This document shows, in pieces, positions 1 to 5,793 of a stretch of DNA of 8,002 nucleotides. A program made the translations under genes and the position numbers. How positions within the stretch are numbered: the first letter of the stretch is position 1; each line of letters begins with the position of its first letter. The notes beneath the pieces are model-generated. The model worked only from the letters and a program-made list of their open reading frames with translations. It did no database searches and was not told where the DNA came from. The DNA is taken from contig JAISCM010000061.1 of assembly GCA_031265595.1 (NCBI GenBank), positions 1-8,002 of the forward strand. The letters are read 5' to 3'. The stretch is from Tannerellaceae bacterium (GTDB lineage Bacteria > Bacteroidota > Bacteroidia > Bacteroidales > Tannerellaceae).

Positions 1-297
1 GCAATCAATCCCCTCCCGGCGCGCCAGGATGCAGAGGCTGTTCATCTCGCGCTGCCCCACTGCACGGAAGCGGCCCCCACTGCTGTTTTTCGGGCGAAAC
101 TCCGTAACTTCCGTCAGCAGATTGATGCGGAAATCAAAGCGCTCTTTCAGGAATTGCTCCGTTACACACGAAATATCCTCCCGTTTCACCACCTCCGGCC
201 GAATGGTTTCCTGCTTGTAAACAAGCTGTTGAGAGACGCAACTCTTTCTCCGGCTAAGGGAAAAAACTCTTTTGATAAATAAAACGATTCTCTTCAT
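1..297 (-). CDS. VapE (virulence-associated E)-like protein, N-terminal fragment
   Basis: An open frame of 99 codons runs without a stop from an ATG (295-297, complement) to the left edge, so the gene is cut by the window. The protein starts MKRIVLFIKRVFSLSRRK, a basic N-terminus. From about residue 46 it reads VTEQFLKERFDFRINLLTEV, then a segment with F-R-P-K, then VGQREMNSLCILARREGIDC. This resembles the region ahead of the ATPase domain in Bacteroidales VapE/DUF3874 proteins (pattern: F-L-x-x-R-Y/F-D-x-R-x-N, TEYR, V-x-x-R-x-x-N-S-L-C, A-R-x-E-G-I-D-C). Family members are large primase/helicase-like P-loop proteins often found on phage-derived or mobile islands. The catalytic part lies outside the window, so activity cannot be judged. 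The assignment rests on recalled family motifs. A weak promoter candidate lies at 324-355. Confidence 0.7.
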   Translation of the reverse strand, partial: MKRIVLFIKRVFSLSRRKSCVSQQLVYKQETIRPEVVKREDISCVTEQFLKERFDFRINLLTEVTEFRPKNSSGGRFRAVGQREMNSLCILARREGIDC

Positions 298-323
298 ATC
301 ATCAGTAGATTAAAATCTGGATA

Positions 324-355
324 CGAAAGTAATACCCGGACAAGGCGGTTTGCAA
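324..355 (-). promoter_or_regulatory. Candidate promoter of the VapE-like gene
   Basis: On the complement, TTGC (352-355), a 20-bp spacer and TACTTTCG (324-331) resemble the Bacteroidales -33/-7 pattern (TTTG, 19-21 bp, TAnnTTTG) with one mismatch in the -7 box. The ATG lies 26 bases further on. This is a pattern match only. Confidence 0.3.
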
Positions 356-449
356 CTTTTCCAGAGACGAAAAGCAATTACTGCCCGCAATATGTAGATA
401 TATGGTTTTGTATACGCTAATTTCATATCGTTGCGCCGTCAATCTAAGT

Positions 450-555
450 GTTTCACCCTTGTGAAACAACTGTTTCACCCCCGTGAAACGATCGTTTCAC
501 CCGGGTGAAACGCGTGTTTCACGGAGGTGAAACGCTTGTTTCAAAAGGGTGAAAG
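450..555. repeat. Phased array of five 18-bp dyads, 22-bp period
   Basis: Five 18-bp units start at 450, 472, 494, 516 and 538. Each has the form GTTTCAC-N4-GTGAAAC and is separated from the next by exactly 4 bases (aact, gatc, gcgt, gctt). The unit centres are CCTT, CCCC, CCGG, GGAG and AAGG. The third unit, GTTTCACCCGGGTGAAAC, is a perfect palindrome. The last unit is degenerate in both arms (GTTTCAA, GTGAAAG). Seen another way, ten heptamers alternate in orientation every 11 bp, about one helical turn, so each can pair with either neighbour. The arms are conserved while the 4-base centres and spacers vary, which fits a repeated protein-binding site (operator or iteron array) or a run of hairpins in RNA. 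It lies 152 bases upstream of the VapE-like start and 255 upstream of the first lipoprotein gene. The function is not known to me. Confidence 0.9.
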
Positions 556-630
556 ATTCAATGTATCGTGAACAAAGTAATAAATCATTGTATATAAACA
601 GCTAAAGCTATGAATATACCTGAATAGAAG
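556..630. other. AT-rich non-coding stretch beside the dyad array
   Basis: This interval is rich in A and T (for example aacaaagtaataaatcattg, 579-598) and holds no credible gene. It contains only very short frames, such as a 14-codon one from 569. Its position next to a repeated dyad array would suit a DNA-unwinding element, but nothing in the sequence proves that. The stretch from 298 to 449 likewise holds no gene or clear structure apart from the promoter candidate at 324-355. Confidence 0.4.
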
Positions 631-708
631 GGCTACAACCTCCCCCGCTACGATCCGGTGAAAGGAAACTACCGCCGGTGGAACGACCCTATTAAAAAGC
701 CACTGTAG
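610..708 (+). pseudogene. Degenerate small-protein frame inside the intergenic repeat
   Basis: From ATG 610 the frame reads MNIPE, then an in-frame TAG (625-627), then KGYNLPRYDPVKGNYRRW, then NDPIKKPL and a stop at 706-708. The composition after the internal stop (paired Tyr, Pro-Val-Lys-Gly-Asn, Arg-Arg-Trp-Asn) looks protein-like, not random. Related peptides can be read in the other copies of the repeat: GYHNFPLYKPVKGN from 2007, WNVPIKKLL ending before the TAG at 2149-2151, and GYHNLYEPVR from 3401. This could be a broken member of a tiny protein family carried by the repeat, or only shared DNA ancestry seen through translation. I cannot name a family. Confidence 0.3.
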
Positions 709-775
709 CACGCCCTTTTTCTAAATAAAAAGGCTAACTTGCGAAGGTTTTTAATAACCTTGTATATTGTAACCG
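628..775 (+). repeat. Intergenic repeat, copy 1 (upstream of first lipoprotein gene)
   Basis: This segment matches the sequence at the end of, and after, the first lipoprotein gene (about 2007-2219). Shared blocks in order are: GGCTAC..ACAAC.TCCCCC..TAC....CCGGTGAAAGGAAAC; GGTGGAACG; CCTATTAAAAAGC.ACTGTAG; GCCCTTTTTCTAAATAAAAA; GCTAACTTGCGAAGGTTTTT; and ATAACCTT. Copy 1 lacks about 65 bases that copy 2 has between GGAAAC and GGTGGAACG. The left part of copy 1 corresponds to the coding tail of a propeller gene (frame ATTSPATIR-stop compared with ATTTSPSTSR-stop), although no complete propeller gene precedes it here. Confidence 0.8.
739..770 (+). promoter_or_regulatory. Candidate promoter of first lipoprotein gene, with dyad in the spacer
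   Basis: TTGC (739-742), a 20-bp spacer and TATATTGT (763-770) loosely fit the Bacteroidales -33/-7 pattern. A dyad, AAGGTT (744-749) / AACCTT (756-761), lies in the spacer and is also present in the second copy upstream of the next gene. It could be an operator. A predicted transcript start near 777 would leave a leader of about 34 nt, which contains a nine-codon frame (777-806, MRKLLNFKL). Confidence 0.4.
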
Positions 776-810
776 GATGAGAAAGTTATTGAATTTTAAA
801 CTATAAGAAT

Positions 811-2040
811 ATGAAAAAAGTAACTACCCTTTCCGTAATGATCCTGTTTGTGATGGCAGGATGTAATCGGTCTGCTACGCAAAGTGATGGCTTCATTACC
901 GTAGATGTGACCGCAAATTATCCTAAAAAGGAACTGATTCTTCAAGACTTTCTGGATGTGGAATACATTCCGTTGGAAACAAATGACGAATTTCTAACTT
1001 CGGCAAGGATACAAGCCATTGGCAAGGATATTATGATCTTTAGAAATATAAGAAGAGATGGCGATATATTTATCTTTGACAGAAATGGGAAAGGCCTGAG
1101 AAAGATCAATCATTACGGACAGGGCGTCGGAGAATATACAAATATGCAGGATATTGTTCCCGACGAAGAGAATGACGAAATGTATGTCAACAATACTTTT
1201 TCAACAATCCTGTTAGTGTACGACCTGCTTGGGAATTTTAAACGGAGCTTCCGTCAGAAGGACGACCTTTTACTAAATCAAATGGCTGATTTCGATCGGG
1301 ATAATTTAATTTGTCACGATAATTATTTTCACTTTGATCATGAAACGCTAATAGATAAGAAGAGAAACTGCTTTTTGATTGTATCCAAACAGGATGGTTG
1401 CATCAAAGAAATACCTATTCCTTACGACGAAGAAAAGAAATCGACAATGCTATTAGGAAGGGATGCTAATGGCAAGATAATTGACAGGAGCATTCGTAAC
1501 AGGAAACTCATTCCTTACCAGGGCAGTTGGATACTTACAGAGATATCCGCCGATACAATCTATCGTTATTCGCCCGATCATACCATGACGCCTTTTATTG
1601 TAAGGACTCCGTCCATCCAATCCATGAATCCGGAAGTATTTCTTTTTACAGGCGTTTTTACAGACCGTTATTACTTTATGCAAACCGTAAAGAAAGTGTA
1701 TAACTATGTAACGAATACAGGATTTCCAAGTATTGATTTACTCTATGACAGACAAGAGAATGCCATCTTTGAATGTGCCGTATATAATGATGACTATACA
1801 AATAAAAAGCCGGTGAATCTGGTTTACGAAACATCCGTCACGCTGATAAACAACCATGAAATAGCCTTTGCGGAAAGACTGGAAGCTTTTGAACTTGTTG
1901 AAGCTTACGAGAAAGGACAGTTGAAAGGCAAATTGAAAGAAATTGCGGCTGAATTGGACGAAGAATCCAATGCGGTGATTATGCTGGCTAAGCATAAGGC
2001 AACACCGGCTACCACAACTTCCCCCTCTACAAGCCGGTGA
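811..2040 (+). CDS. 6-bladed beta-propeller lipoprotein (paralog 1)
   Basis: The protein is 409 aa with a lipoprotein signal peptide: MKK, a hydrophobic core, then lipobox MAGC with Cys18 as the likely lipidated residue, so it should be envelope-anchored. The mature part has the sequence style of the Bacteroidales 6-bladed beta-propeller family (DUF5128-like). It opens with LQDFLDVEYIPLET at about residues 44-57. Strand-like blade units follow, such as DIFIFDRNGKGLRKI and LVYDLLGNFKRSF, and then PFIVRTPSI and the ending KGKLKEIAAELDEESN. The family is common beside outer membrane proteins but its ligand is generally unknown. It is about 2% longer than, and clearly paralogous to, the next gene; signal peptide, propeller start and C-terminus are near identical. 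The last 14 residues, KATPATTTSPSTSR, are low-complexity and coincide with the intergenic repeat. The start is fixed by the signal peptide. Confidence 0.88.
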   Translation: MKKVTTLSVMILFVMAGCNRSATQSDGFITVDVTANYPKKELILQDFLDVEYIPLETNDEFLTSARIQAIGKDIMIFRNIRRDGDIFIFDRNGKGLRKINHYGQGVGEYTNMQDIVPDEENDEMYVNNTFSTILLVYDLLGNFKRSFRQKDDLLLNQMADFDRDNLICHDNYFHFDHETLIDKKRNCFLIVSKQDGCIKEIPIPYDEEKKSTMLLGRDANGKIIDRSIRNRKLIPYQGSWILTEISADTIYRYSPDHTMTPFIVRTPSIQSMNPEVFLFTGVFTDRYYFMQTVKKVYNYVTNTGFPSIDLLYDRQENAIFECAVYNDDYTNKKPVNLVYETSVTLINNHEIAFAERLEAFELVEAYEKGQLKGKLKEIAAELDEESNAVIMLAKHKATPATTTSPSTSR

Positions 2041-2067
2041 AAGGAAACGCCCATCGGTGAAACGCCC

Positions 2068-2129
2068 ACGTTCCACCCTACTTCCCGCTCCGGCAAAGGG
2101 TTTCCGGCAGAAGGTGGAAGGTGGAACGT
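2068..2129. repeat. 10-bp perfect inverted repeat with an inner hairpin
   Basis: ACGTTCCACC (2068-2077) and GGTGGAACGT (2120-2129) are perfect reverse complements 42 bases apart. Inside lies a smaller hairpin, CCGG-c-AAA-ggg-TTT-CCGG (2090-2107), with one bulged C. In RNA this would form a long stem between the two lipoprotein genes. No U-run follows directly, so a classical terminator is unlikely. An RNA-stability or attenuation element, or a mobile-repeat terminus, is possible. Confidence 0.6.
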
Positions 2130-2181
2130 ACCTATTAAAAAGCTACTGTAGTATGCCCTTTTTCTAAATAAAAATGCTAAC

Positions 2182-2212
2182 TTGCGAAGGTTTTTTGATA
2201 ACCTTATAATTG
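2182..2212 (+). promoter_or_regulatory. Candidate promoter of second lipoprotein gene
   Basis: TTGC (2182-2185), a 19-bp spacer and TATAATTG (2205-2212) form the counterpart of the promoter upstream of the first gene, with the same AAGGTT/AACCTT dyad (2187-2205) in the spacer. The -7 box ends only 7 bases before the ATG at 2220, so a transcript from here would have almost no leader. Confidence 0.4.
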
Positions 2213-2219
2213 TGGCCAG

Positions 2220-3428
2220 ATGAAAAAAGTAACTACCCTTTTCGTAATGATCCTGTTTGTGATGGCAGGGTGCGGAGGGAACAAACAAGCAACAGATGAG
2301 CTCATCATAGTTGATATTACAAAGAATTATCCTGAAAAGGAACTGATATTACAGGATTTTATGGATGTGGAATACATCCCGCTGGAAACAAATGATGAGT
2401 TTATTACCCAAGGTAAAGTAATGGCTATTGGTACGGAAATTATACTAATAACAAACTGGATCAACGATGGGGATTTATTTGTTTTTGACAGAAAAACCGG
2501 TAAAGCCTTGAGAAAGATAAACCGGAAAGGGCAAGGCGGCGAAGAATATGTAGGTATTACTGAGATTGTTCTGGATGAGGCAAACAATGAAATGTTTGTT
2601 ATAGCCTACGCCGGAAGTAAAATCGCAGTGTATGATCTATACGGAAATTTCAAAAGGAGTTTCAAAGCCGGAGATACGGATTATCACATAAATACATTTA
2701 ATTACGACTGGGAGAATTTGATTTCTTATATACCAGATAATAGTCTGGAAAACCCTTCAGGCATCATGCATCCATATTATTTAATCTTTTCCAGGCAGGA
2801 TGGAAGTATCACCCGCAAAATTTCAATTCCTTTTAATGAGATCAAAAGACCGATTGCGAGAGAGGGGGAGGCTTGGACAGCCGTGGTACCGACTGCTGTA
2901 TACCAACTAATTCCAGATCATGGCAGTTGGGTACTTATGGACACATCATCCGATACCGTGTACCACTATGCACCGGATGCTACTATGGCAATCCCCTTTA
3001 TTGTAAGAACCCCCTCCATACACGCCATGGTTCCCCCGGAAGTATTTCTTATGCCAGGCATTTTTACCGGCCGTTATTATTTCATGAGCGTCCTGAAAGC
3101 AGAATTTAACTTTGCAACAGGGAGAGGATTTCCATCTTCCGGGTTGATGTACGATAAGCTGGAACATTCTTTCTTCACACCTAAAATATACAATGGTGAT
3201 TATACCTGCCAAAGAGAAGTGGATATGACGTCGAGACGACCTTTAGATCACGAGTTCGCAACCGGCCAATCATTACAGGCCCACGAACTTGTCGAAGCTT
3301 ACGGGAAAGGACAACTGAAAGGCAAATTGAAAGAAATTGCTGCTGAATTGGACGAAGAATCAAATCCGGTGATTATGCTTGTGAAGCATAAGGCAACGCC
3401 GGCTACCACAACCTCTACGAGCCGGTGA
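2220..3428 (+). CDS. 6-bladed beta-propeller lipoprotein (paralog 2)
   Basis: The protein is 402 aa with signal peptide MKKVTTLFVMILFVMAGC; lipobox MAGC places the lipidated Cys at 18, followed by GGNKQATDE. It is a tandem paralog of the preceding gene. Shared blocks include KELILQDF.DVEYIPLETN, FDR..GKALRKINR.GQG, VYDLYGNFKRSF, PFIVRTPSI, PEVFL, F.GRYYFM and QLKGKLKEIAAELDEESN. These fit the Bacteroidales 6-bladed beta-propeller family (DUF5128-like), a predicted surface or periplasmic lipoprotein of unknown ligand. The middle of the chain (about 150-240) diverges more from its paralog, as expected if blade loops set specificity. The tail KATPATTTSTSR again lies in repeat DNA. The stop (3426-3428) is 1 nt before the ATG of the outer membrane protein gene, so the two are probably cotranscribed and translationally coupled. 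No ribosome-binding site is evident before the start. Confidence 0.88.
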   Translation: MKKVTTLFVMILFVMAGCGGNKQATDELIIVDITKNYPEKELILQDFMDVEYIPLETNDEFITQGKVMAIGTEIILITNWINDGDLFVFDRKTGKALRKINRKGQGGEEYVGITEIVLDEANNEMFVIAYAGSKIAVYDLYGNFKRSFKAGDTDYHINTFNYDWENLISYIPDNSLENPSGIMHPYYLIFSRQDGSITRKISIPFNEIKRPIAREGEAWTAVVPTAVYQLIPDHGSWVLMDTSSDTVYHYAPDATMAIPFIVRTPSIHAMVPPEVFLMPGIFTGRYYFMSVLKAEFNFATGRGFPSSGLMYDKLEHSFFTPKIYNGDYTCQREVDMTSRRPLDHEFATGQSLQAHELVEAYGKGQLKGKLKEIAAELDEESNPVIMLVKHKATPATTTSTSR

Positions 3429-3429
3429 G

Positions 3430-3792
3430 ATGAAAAAGCTATTTTATATATCCCTTGTGCTGCTTTCTTCGATTGTATGTTCTGCGTATGCGCAAAGTCC
3501 GGTATCGGCTTGTGTGCAGGGGGTGGAGGGAAGCGTGTTGCCGTATGCAAACGTATTGTTTTTTCAGCATGATTCGCTGGCGGGAGGCGTTTATACCGAC
3601 GATAAGGGTTGCTTTACGATCCGTATGGATACGGGGGCGTATGTGATGACTGTTTCTTACGTAGGCTATAAAGATCATACAGAGGACATACAATTGACGG
3701 CTGAGGGATTGCACGTACCCCCTCCTCGTTATGCAGATAAGCGAGGTGGAATTAAGCGAAGTCACCGTACTGGGAAAGCAGCAAACCGCTAA
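3430..3792 (+). CDS. N-terminal part of the outer membrane protein: signal peptide plus CarboxypepD_reg-like domain
   Basis: This frame is 120 codons. Residues 1-22 are a Sec signal peptide (MKKLFYISLVLLSSIVCSAYAQ, cut probably after AYA). Residues about 24-95 form a carboxypeptidase-regulatory-like beta-sandwich: VQGVEGSVLPYANVLFF, then TDDKGCFTIRMDTGAYVMTV and SYVGYKD. This domain commonly precedes TonB-dependent receptor plugs in Bacteroidetes. After the C-tract the frame continues as PPPRYADKRGGIKRSHRTGK, which looks like out-of-frame translation, and stops at 3790-3792. As it stands it would yield a short periplasmic domain with no barrel. Confidence 0.65.
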   Translation: MKKLFYISLVLLSSIVCSAYAQSPVSACVQGVEGSVLPYANVLFFQHDSLAGGVYTDDKGCFTIRMDTGAYVMTVSYVGYKDHTEDIQLTAEGLHVPPPRYADKRGGIKRSHRTGKAANR

Positions 3793-5761
3793 ATTAAACA
3801 GAGATATTTACCGTATTTCTCCGGAGATAAAAAGGTCTTCGCCCGATGTGTTTTTGGCGCTAAGCAGTTTGCCTGTGCTGGCGGTAGACGATTTTAATAA
3901 AACGGTAAGCCTGAGAGGGGCAAGCAACAGCGTGGTATTGGTGAATAACATTCGCCGGACAAAGGAATATGTACAGTTGATACGGCCGGAAAATATCGAA
4001 AGAATCGAAGTGAGCCATTCGCCCGGAGCAAGATATACGGTGAATGGCGTGGATGGGATCATAAACATCATTACCAAATACCCGACGACCGGCTACAATG
4101 GGTTTACCAATGATGAGATAAGTACTTCGTCCCTGTATACCAGAGTAGAGGGAGGCTTCAACTATGTTACCGAAAACATGGTTACGTCTCTCGTTGGCAG
4201 CGAATCTTTGTATCACGACAAACGCCGCGACATATCATTGCTGCGCGATGCAAACGGCGTTCATACCGATAAAAGAAACAACGGGCGATACGACGCCACC
4301 TATCATATACCCAAATTGAATGTCAACTGGGATTATACCCTGTCGCCCGAAACATTTATCAGCCTCAATGCCAACTATTCCGATTTCCCGAAGAAAACGG
4401 AAACACCTTATGATATATCACGCACTTCGTCTGATGGACAAGGAATCAATCTGTTTGACGCCCTGGAAAAAGAAGATGAGACGAACGCAAGATACAATAC
4501 AAGCCTTTATTTCCAGACAGCGTTTACCCCTCAAAAGACGCTGAATGTAGATATGGATTACTCCACCTCAAAAGGTAGAACCAGGTATGATTATCATGAA
4601 TACAATAGAGCAACAGGCGATGTATCCGGCATACATCAGGTGAGACGGAATAAGGAGCAATCCGCCAATATGCAAGTAAACTTCCGGCAGGAGTTTGCTA
4701 AAATCGAATGGGAAGAGGGCGTCAGGTTTCAGTGGGAAGACTATCAATTCCACCATGAATCCCAAACTTCTACCACCGACAGGCAGCAGCGAACACGGGG
4801 GTATGCGTATCTGAATGCTACGGGAAGTATTGGCGAACGCTTTGTTTATCAATCGGAAAACATATTCGATATAGCGAACATGAAAGGCCAGGGCGAAACG
4901 TCGCATACGTATAAAGGTTTTACGCCCCAGATCATGCTTCGTTACTTTTTGGGAGACAATCAAAGCGTGATGTTCAATTACGGACTTAGCCATACGTATC
5001 CCGACTTTTCGCTCCTGAATCCTACGCCGGTGTATCTGGATTCTTCCCGGATCACGTCCGGGAATCCGAATCTGAAACCATTCTTCAGGCAGTCGTACCG
5101 TTTGACGTATCAACTGACAAGGCCCAACGTAAAAAACCTTTTCATTCGATTAGCCATTTTATACCAGCTAACAAACAACAATATTACACGAAAAGAGGAG
5201 GCAGACGCCGACGGGATCTATCATATCAGTTATTTGAATGCCGCCCGTCATTATAATCTGCAATTCCAGATCAATGCCGCCCTCAACGTCATCAATAATT
5301 GGTATCTGTATATGGAAGCCTGGGGGCGTCGCCTTACATTTAAAGATGACTATCAGTTGCAGTTCAATAAACAATATTGGGAATATTTCTTCTCTATGGG
5401 AAGCCAGTTCCGGTATAAGAATTTCATCTTTATGTATACCTACATCCCTACCTTCCGGACTCCTACGCTGACAGGCTTTGAGAAAACCGAAACGTATTCG
5501 GCCGTCTCAGCACGATACAGAATAAACCGCTCGTTGGACGTAGGCCTGTCTTTCCGTGATTTCGCAGCGCCAAAGACATACAAGCGCGAAGCCTATACAG
5601 ATACGTATAATGAAATCTATACCAACACGATGACCCAAAGGCGCAACGAGCTCTACATTACTATTAACTGGTACTTCCAGAAAGGAATACAAAAACAAAA
5701 AAAGCAAAAACAGACAAAAGAATACGAGAACAGTATCGGAATAGATACAAGAAACTATTAA
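3731..5761 (+). CDS. C-terminal part of the outer membrane protein: TonB plug plus beta-barrel
   Basis: This frame is 676 codons from the first ATG after the frame change. That ATG is probably internal to the original gene, since no signal peptide follows it. The plug domain spans roughly residues 8-115: SSPDVFLALSSLPVLAVDD, VSLRGASNSVVLVNN (LRG motif at 61-63), RPENIERIEVSHSPGARY and GVDGIINIITK. The rest is rich in alternating aromatic strands typical of a barrel (OMP_b-brl_3-like), including FNYGLSHTYPDFSLLNP and ITSGNPNLKPFFRQSYRLTY. The last predicted strand is ELYITINWYF, followed by a Lys/Gln-rich tail ending in a TAA. Without the upstream signal peptide the product would not be exported, so function depends on restoring the frame. 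Confidence 0.8.
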   Translation: MQISEVELSEVTVLGKQQTAKLNRDIYRISPEIKRSSPDVFLALSSLPVLAVDDFNKTVSLRGASNSVVLVNNIRRTKEYVQLIRPENIERIEVSHSPGARYTVNGVDGIINIITKYPTTGYNGFTNDEISTSSLYTRVEGGFNYVTENMVTSLVGSESLYHDKRRDISLLRDANGVHTDKRNNGRYDATYHIPKLNVNWDYTLSPETFISLNANYSDFPKKTETPYDISRTSSDGQGINLFDALEKEDETNARYNTSLYFQTAFTPQKTLNVDMDYSTSKGRTRYDYHEYNRATGDVSGIHQVRRNKEQSANMQVNFRQEFAKIEWEEGVRFQWEDYQFHHESQTSTTDRQQRTRGYAYLNATGSIGERFVYQSENIFDIANMKGQGETSHTYKGFTPQIMLRYFLGDNQSVMFNYGLSHTYPDFSLLNPTPVYLDSSRITSGNPNLKPFFRQSYRLTYQLTRPNVKNLFIRLAILYQLTNNNITRKEEADADGIYHISYLNAARHYNLQFQINAALNVINNWYLYMEAWGRRLTFKDDYQLQFNKQYWEYFFSMGSQFRYKNFIFMYTYIPTFRTPTLTGFEKTETYSAVSARYRINRSLDVGLSFRDFAAPKTYKREAYTDTYNEIYTNTMTQRRNELYITINWYFQKGIQKQKKQKQTKEYENSIGIDTRNY

Positions 5762-5763
5762 AC

Positions 5764-5793
5764 AATCGCCCAGCATGACTTTCAAAGGCGATT
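5764..5793. terminator. Candidate bidirectional terminator stem-loop between convergent genes
   Basis: AATCGCC (5764-5770) and GGCGATT (5787-5793) form a perfect 7-bp stem with a 16-base loop, filling the gap between the convergent stops of the outer membrane protein gene and the DUF456 gene. There is no strong T-run on the plus strand; on the minus strand the stem is followed by GTTTAATAGTTT. Termination is inferred from position. Confidence 0.35.

Larger units (their letters stand above)
2007..2219 (+). repeat. Intergenic repeat, copy 2 (between the two lipoprotein genes)
   Basis: This is the second copy of the repeat described at 628-775. It starts inside the 3' end of the first lipoprotein gene and ends at the start codon of the second. 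It carries extra sequence (about 2047-2118) missing from copy 1, including GGTGAAAC and GTTCCACC motifs that loosely resemble the heptamers of the 450-555 array. A third, short copy of only its left end forms the 3' end of the second lipoprotein gene (3401-3428). Confidence 0.75.
3430..5761 (+). pseudogene. TonB-dependent-receptor-like outer membrane beta-barrel gene, frameshifted
   Basis: Two overlapping frames read as one gene: signal peptide and CarboxypepD_reg-like domain in the first (3430 onward), TonB plug and beta-barrel in the second (to 5761). The change is +1 and must lie between about 3700 and 3731. The run of five C at 3718-3722 is the obvious site. With four C the join reads GLHVPLLVMQISEVELSEVT, continuous with the plug, for a total of about 776 aa, a normal length for Bacteroidales outer membrane beta-barrel proteins of this type. 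Either the gene is inactivated, or expression depends on C-tract length (slippage) or a +1 ribosomal frameshift at CCC-C, or the extra C is a sequencing error. It directly follows the second lipoprotein gene, which suggests they act together at the outer membrane. Confidence 0.75.

Noticed and set aside
29..220. 63-codon plus-strand frame at the left edge
   Set aside because: It is opposite the VapE-like frame, which is open across the whole edge and shows recognisable motifs.
450..555. CRISPR array
   Set aside because: The units are palindromic and separated by only 4 bases. CRISPR spacers are usually about 30 bases, and no cas gene is present.
1738..2288. Minus-strand open frames over the lipoprotein genes (1738-2076, 1905-2288)
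   Set aside because: They are antisense to well-supported coding sequence, resemble no family and have implausible composition.
4568..5113. 181-codon minus-strand frame within the barrel region
   Set aside because: It is antisense to a clearly recognisable beta-barrel; the frame is long only by chance, and its product shows no family features.
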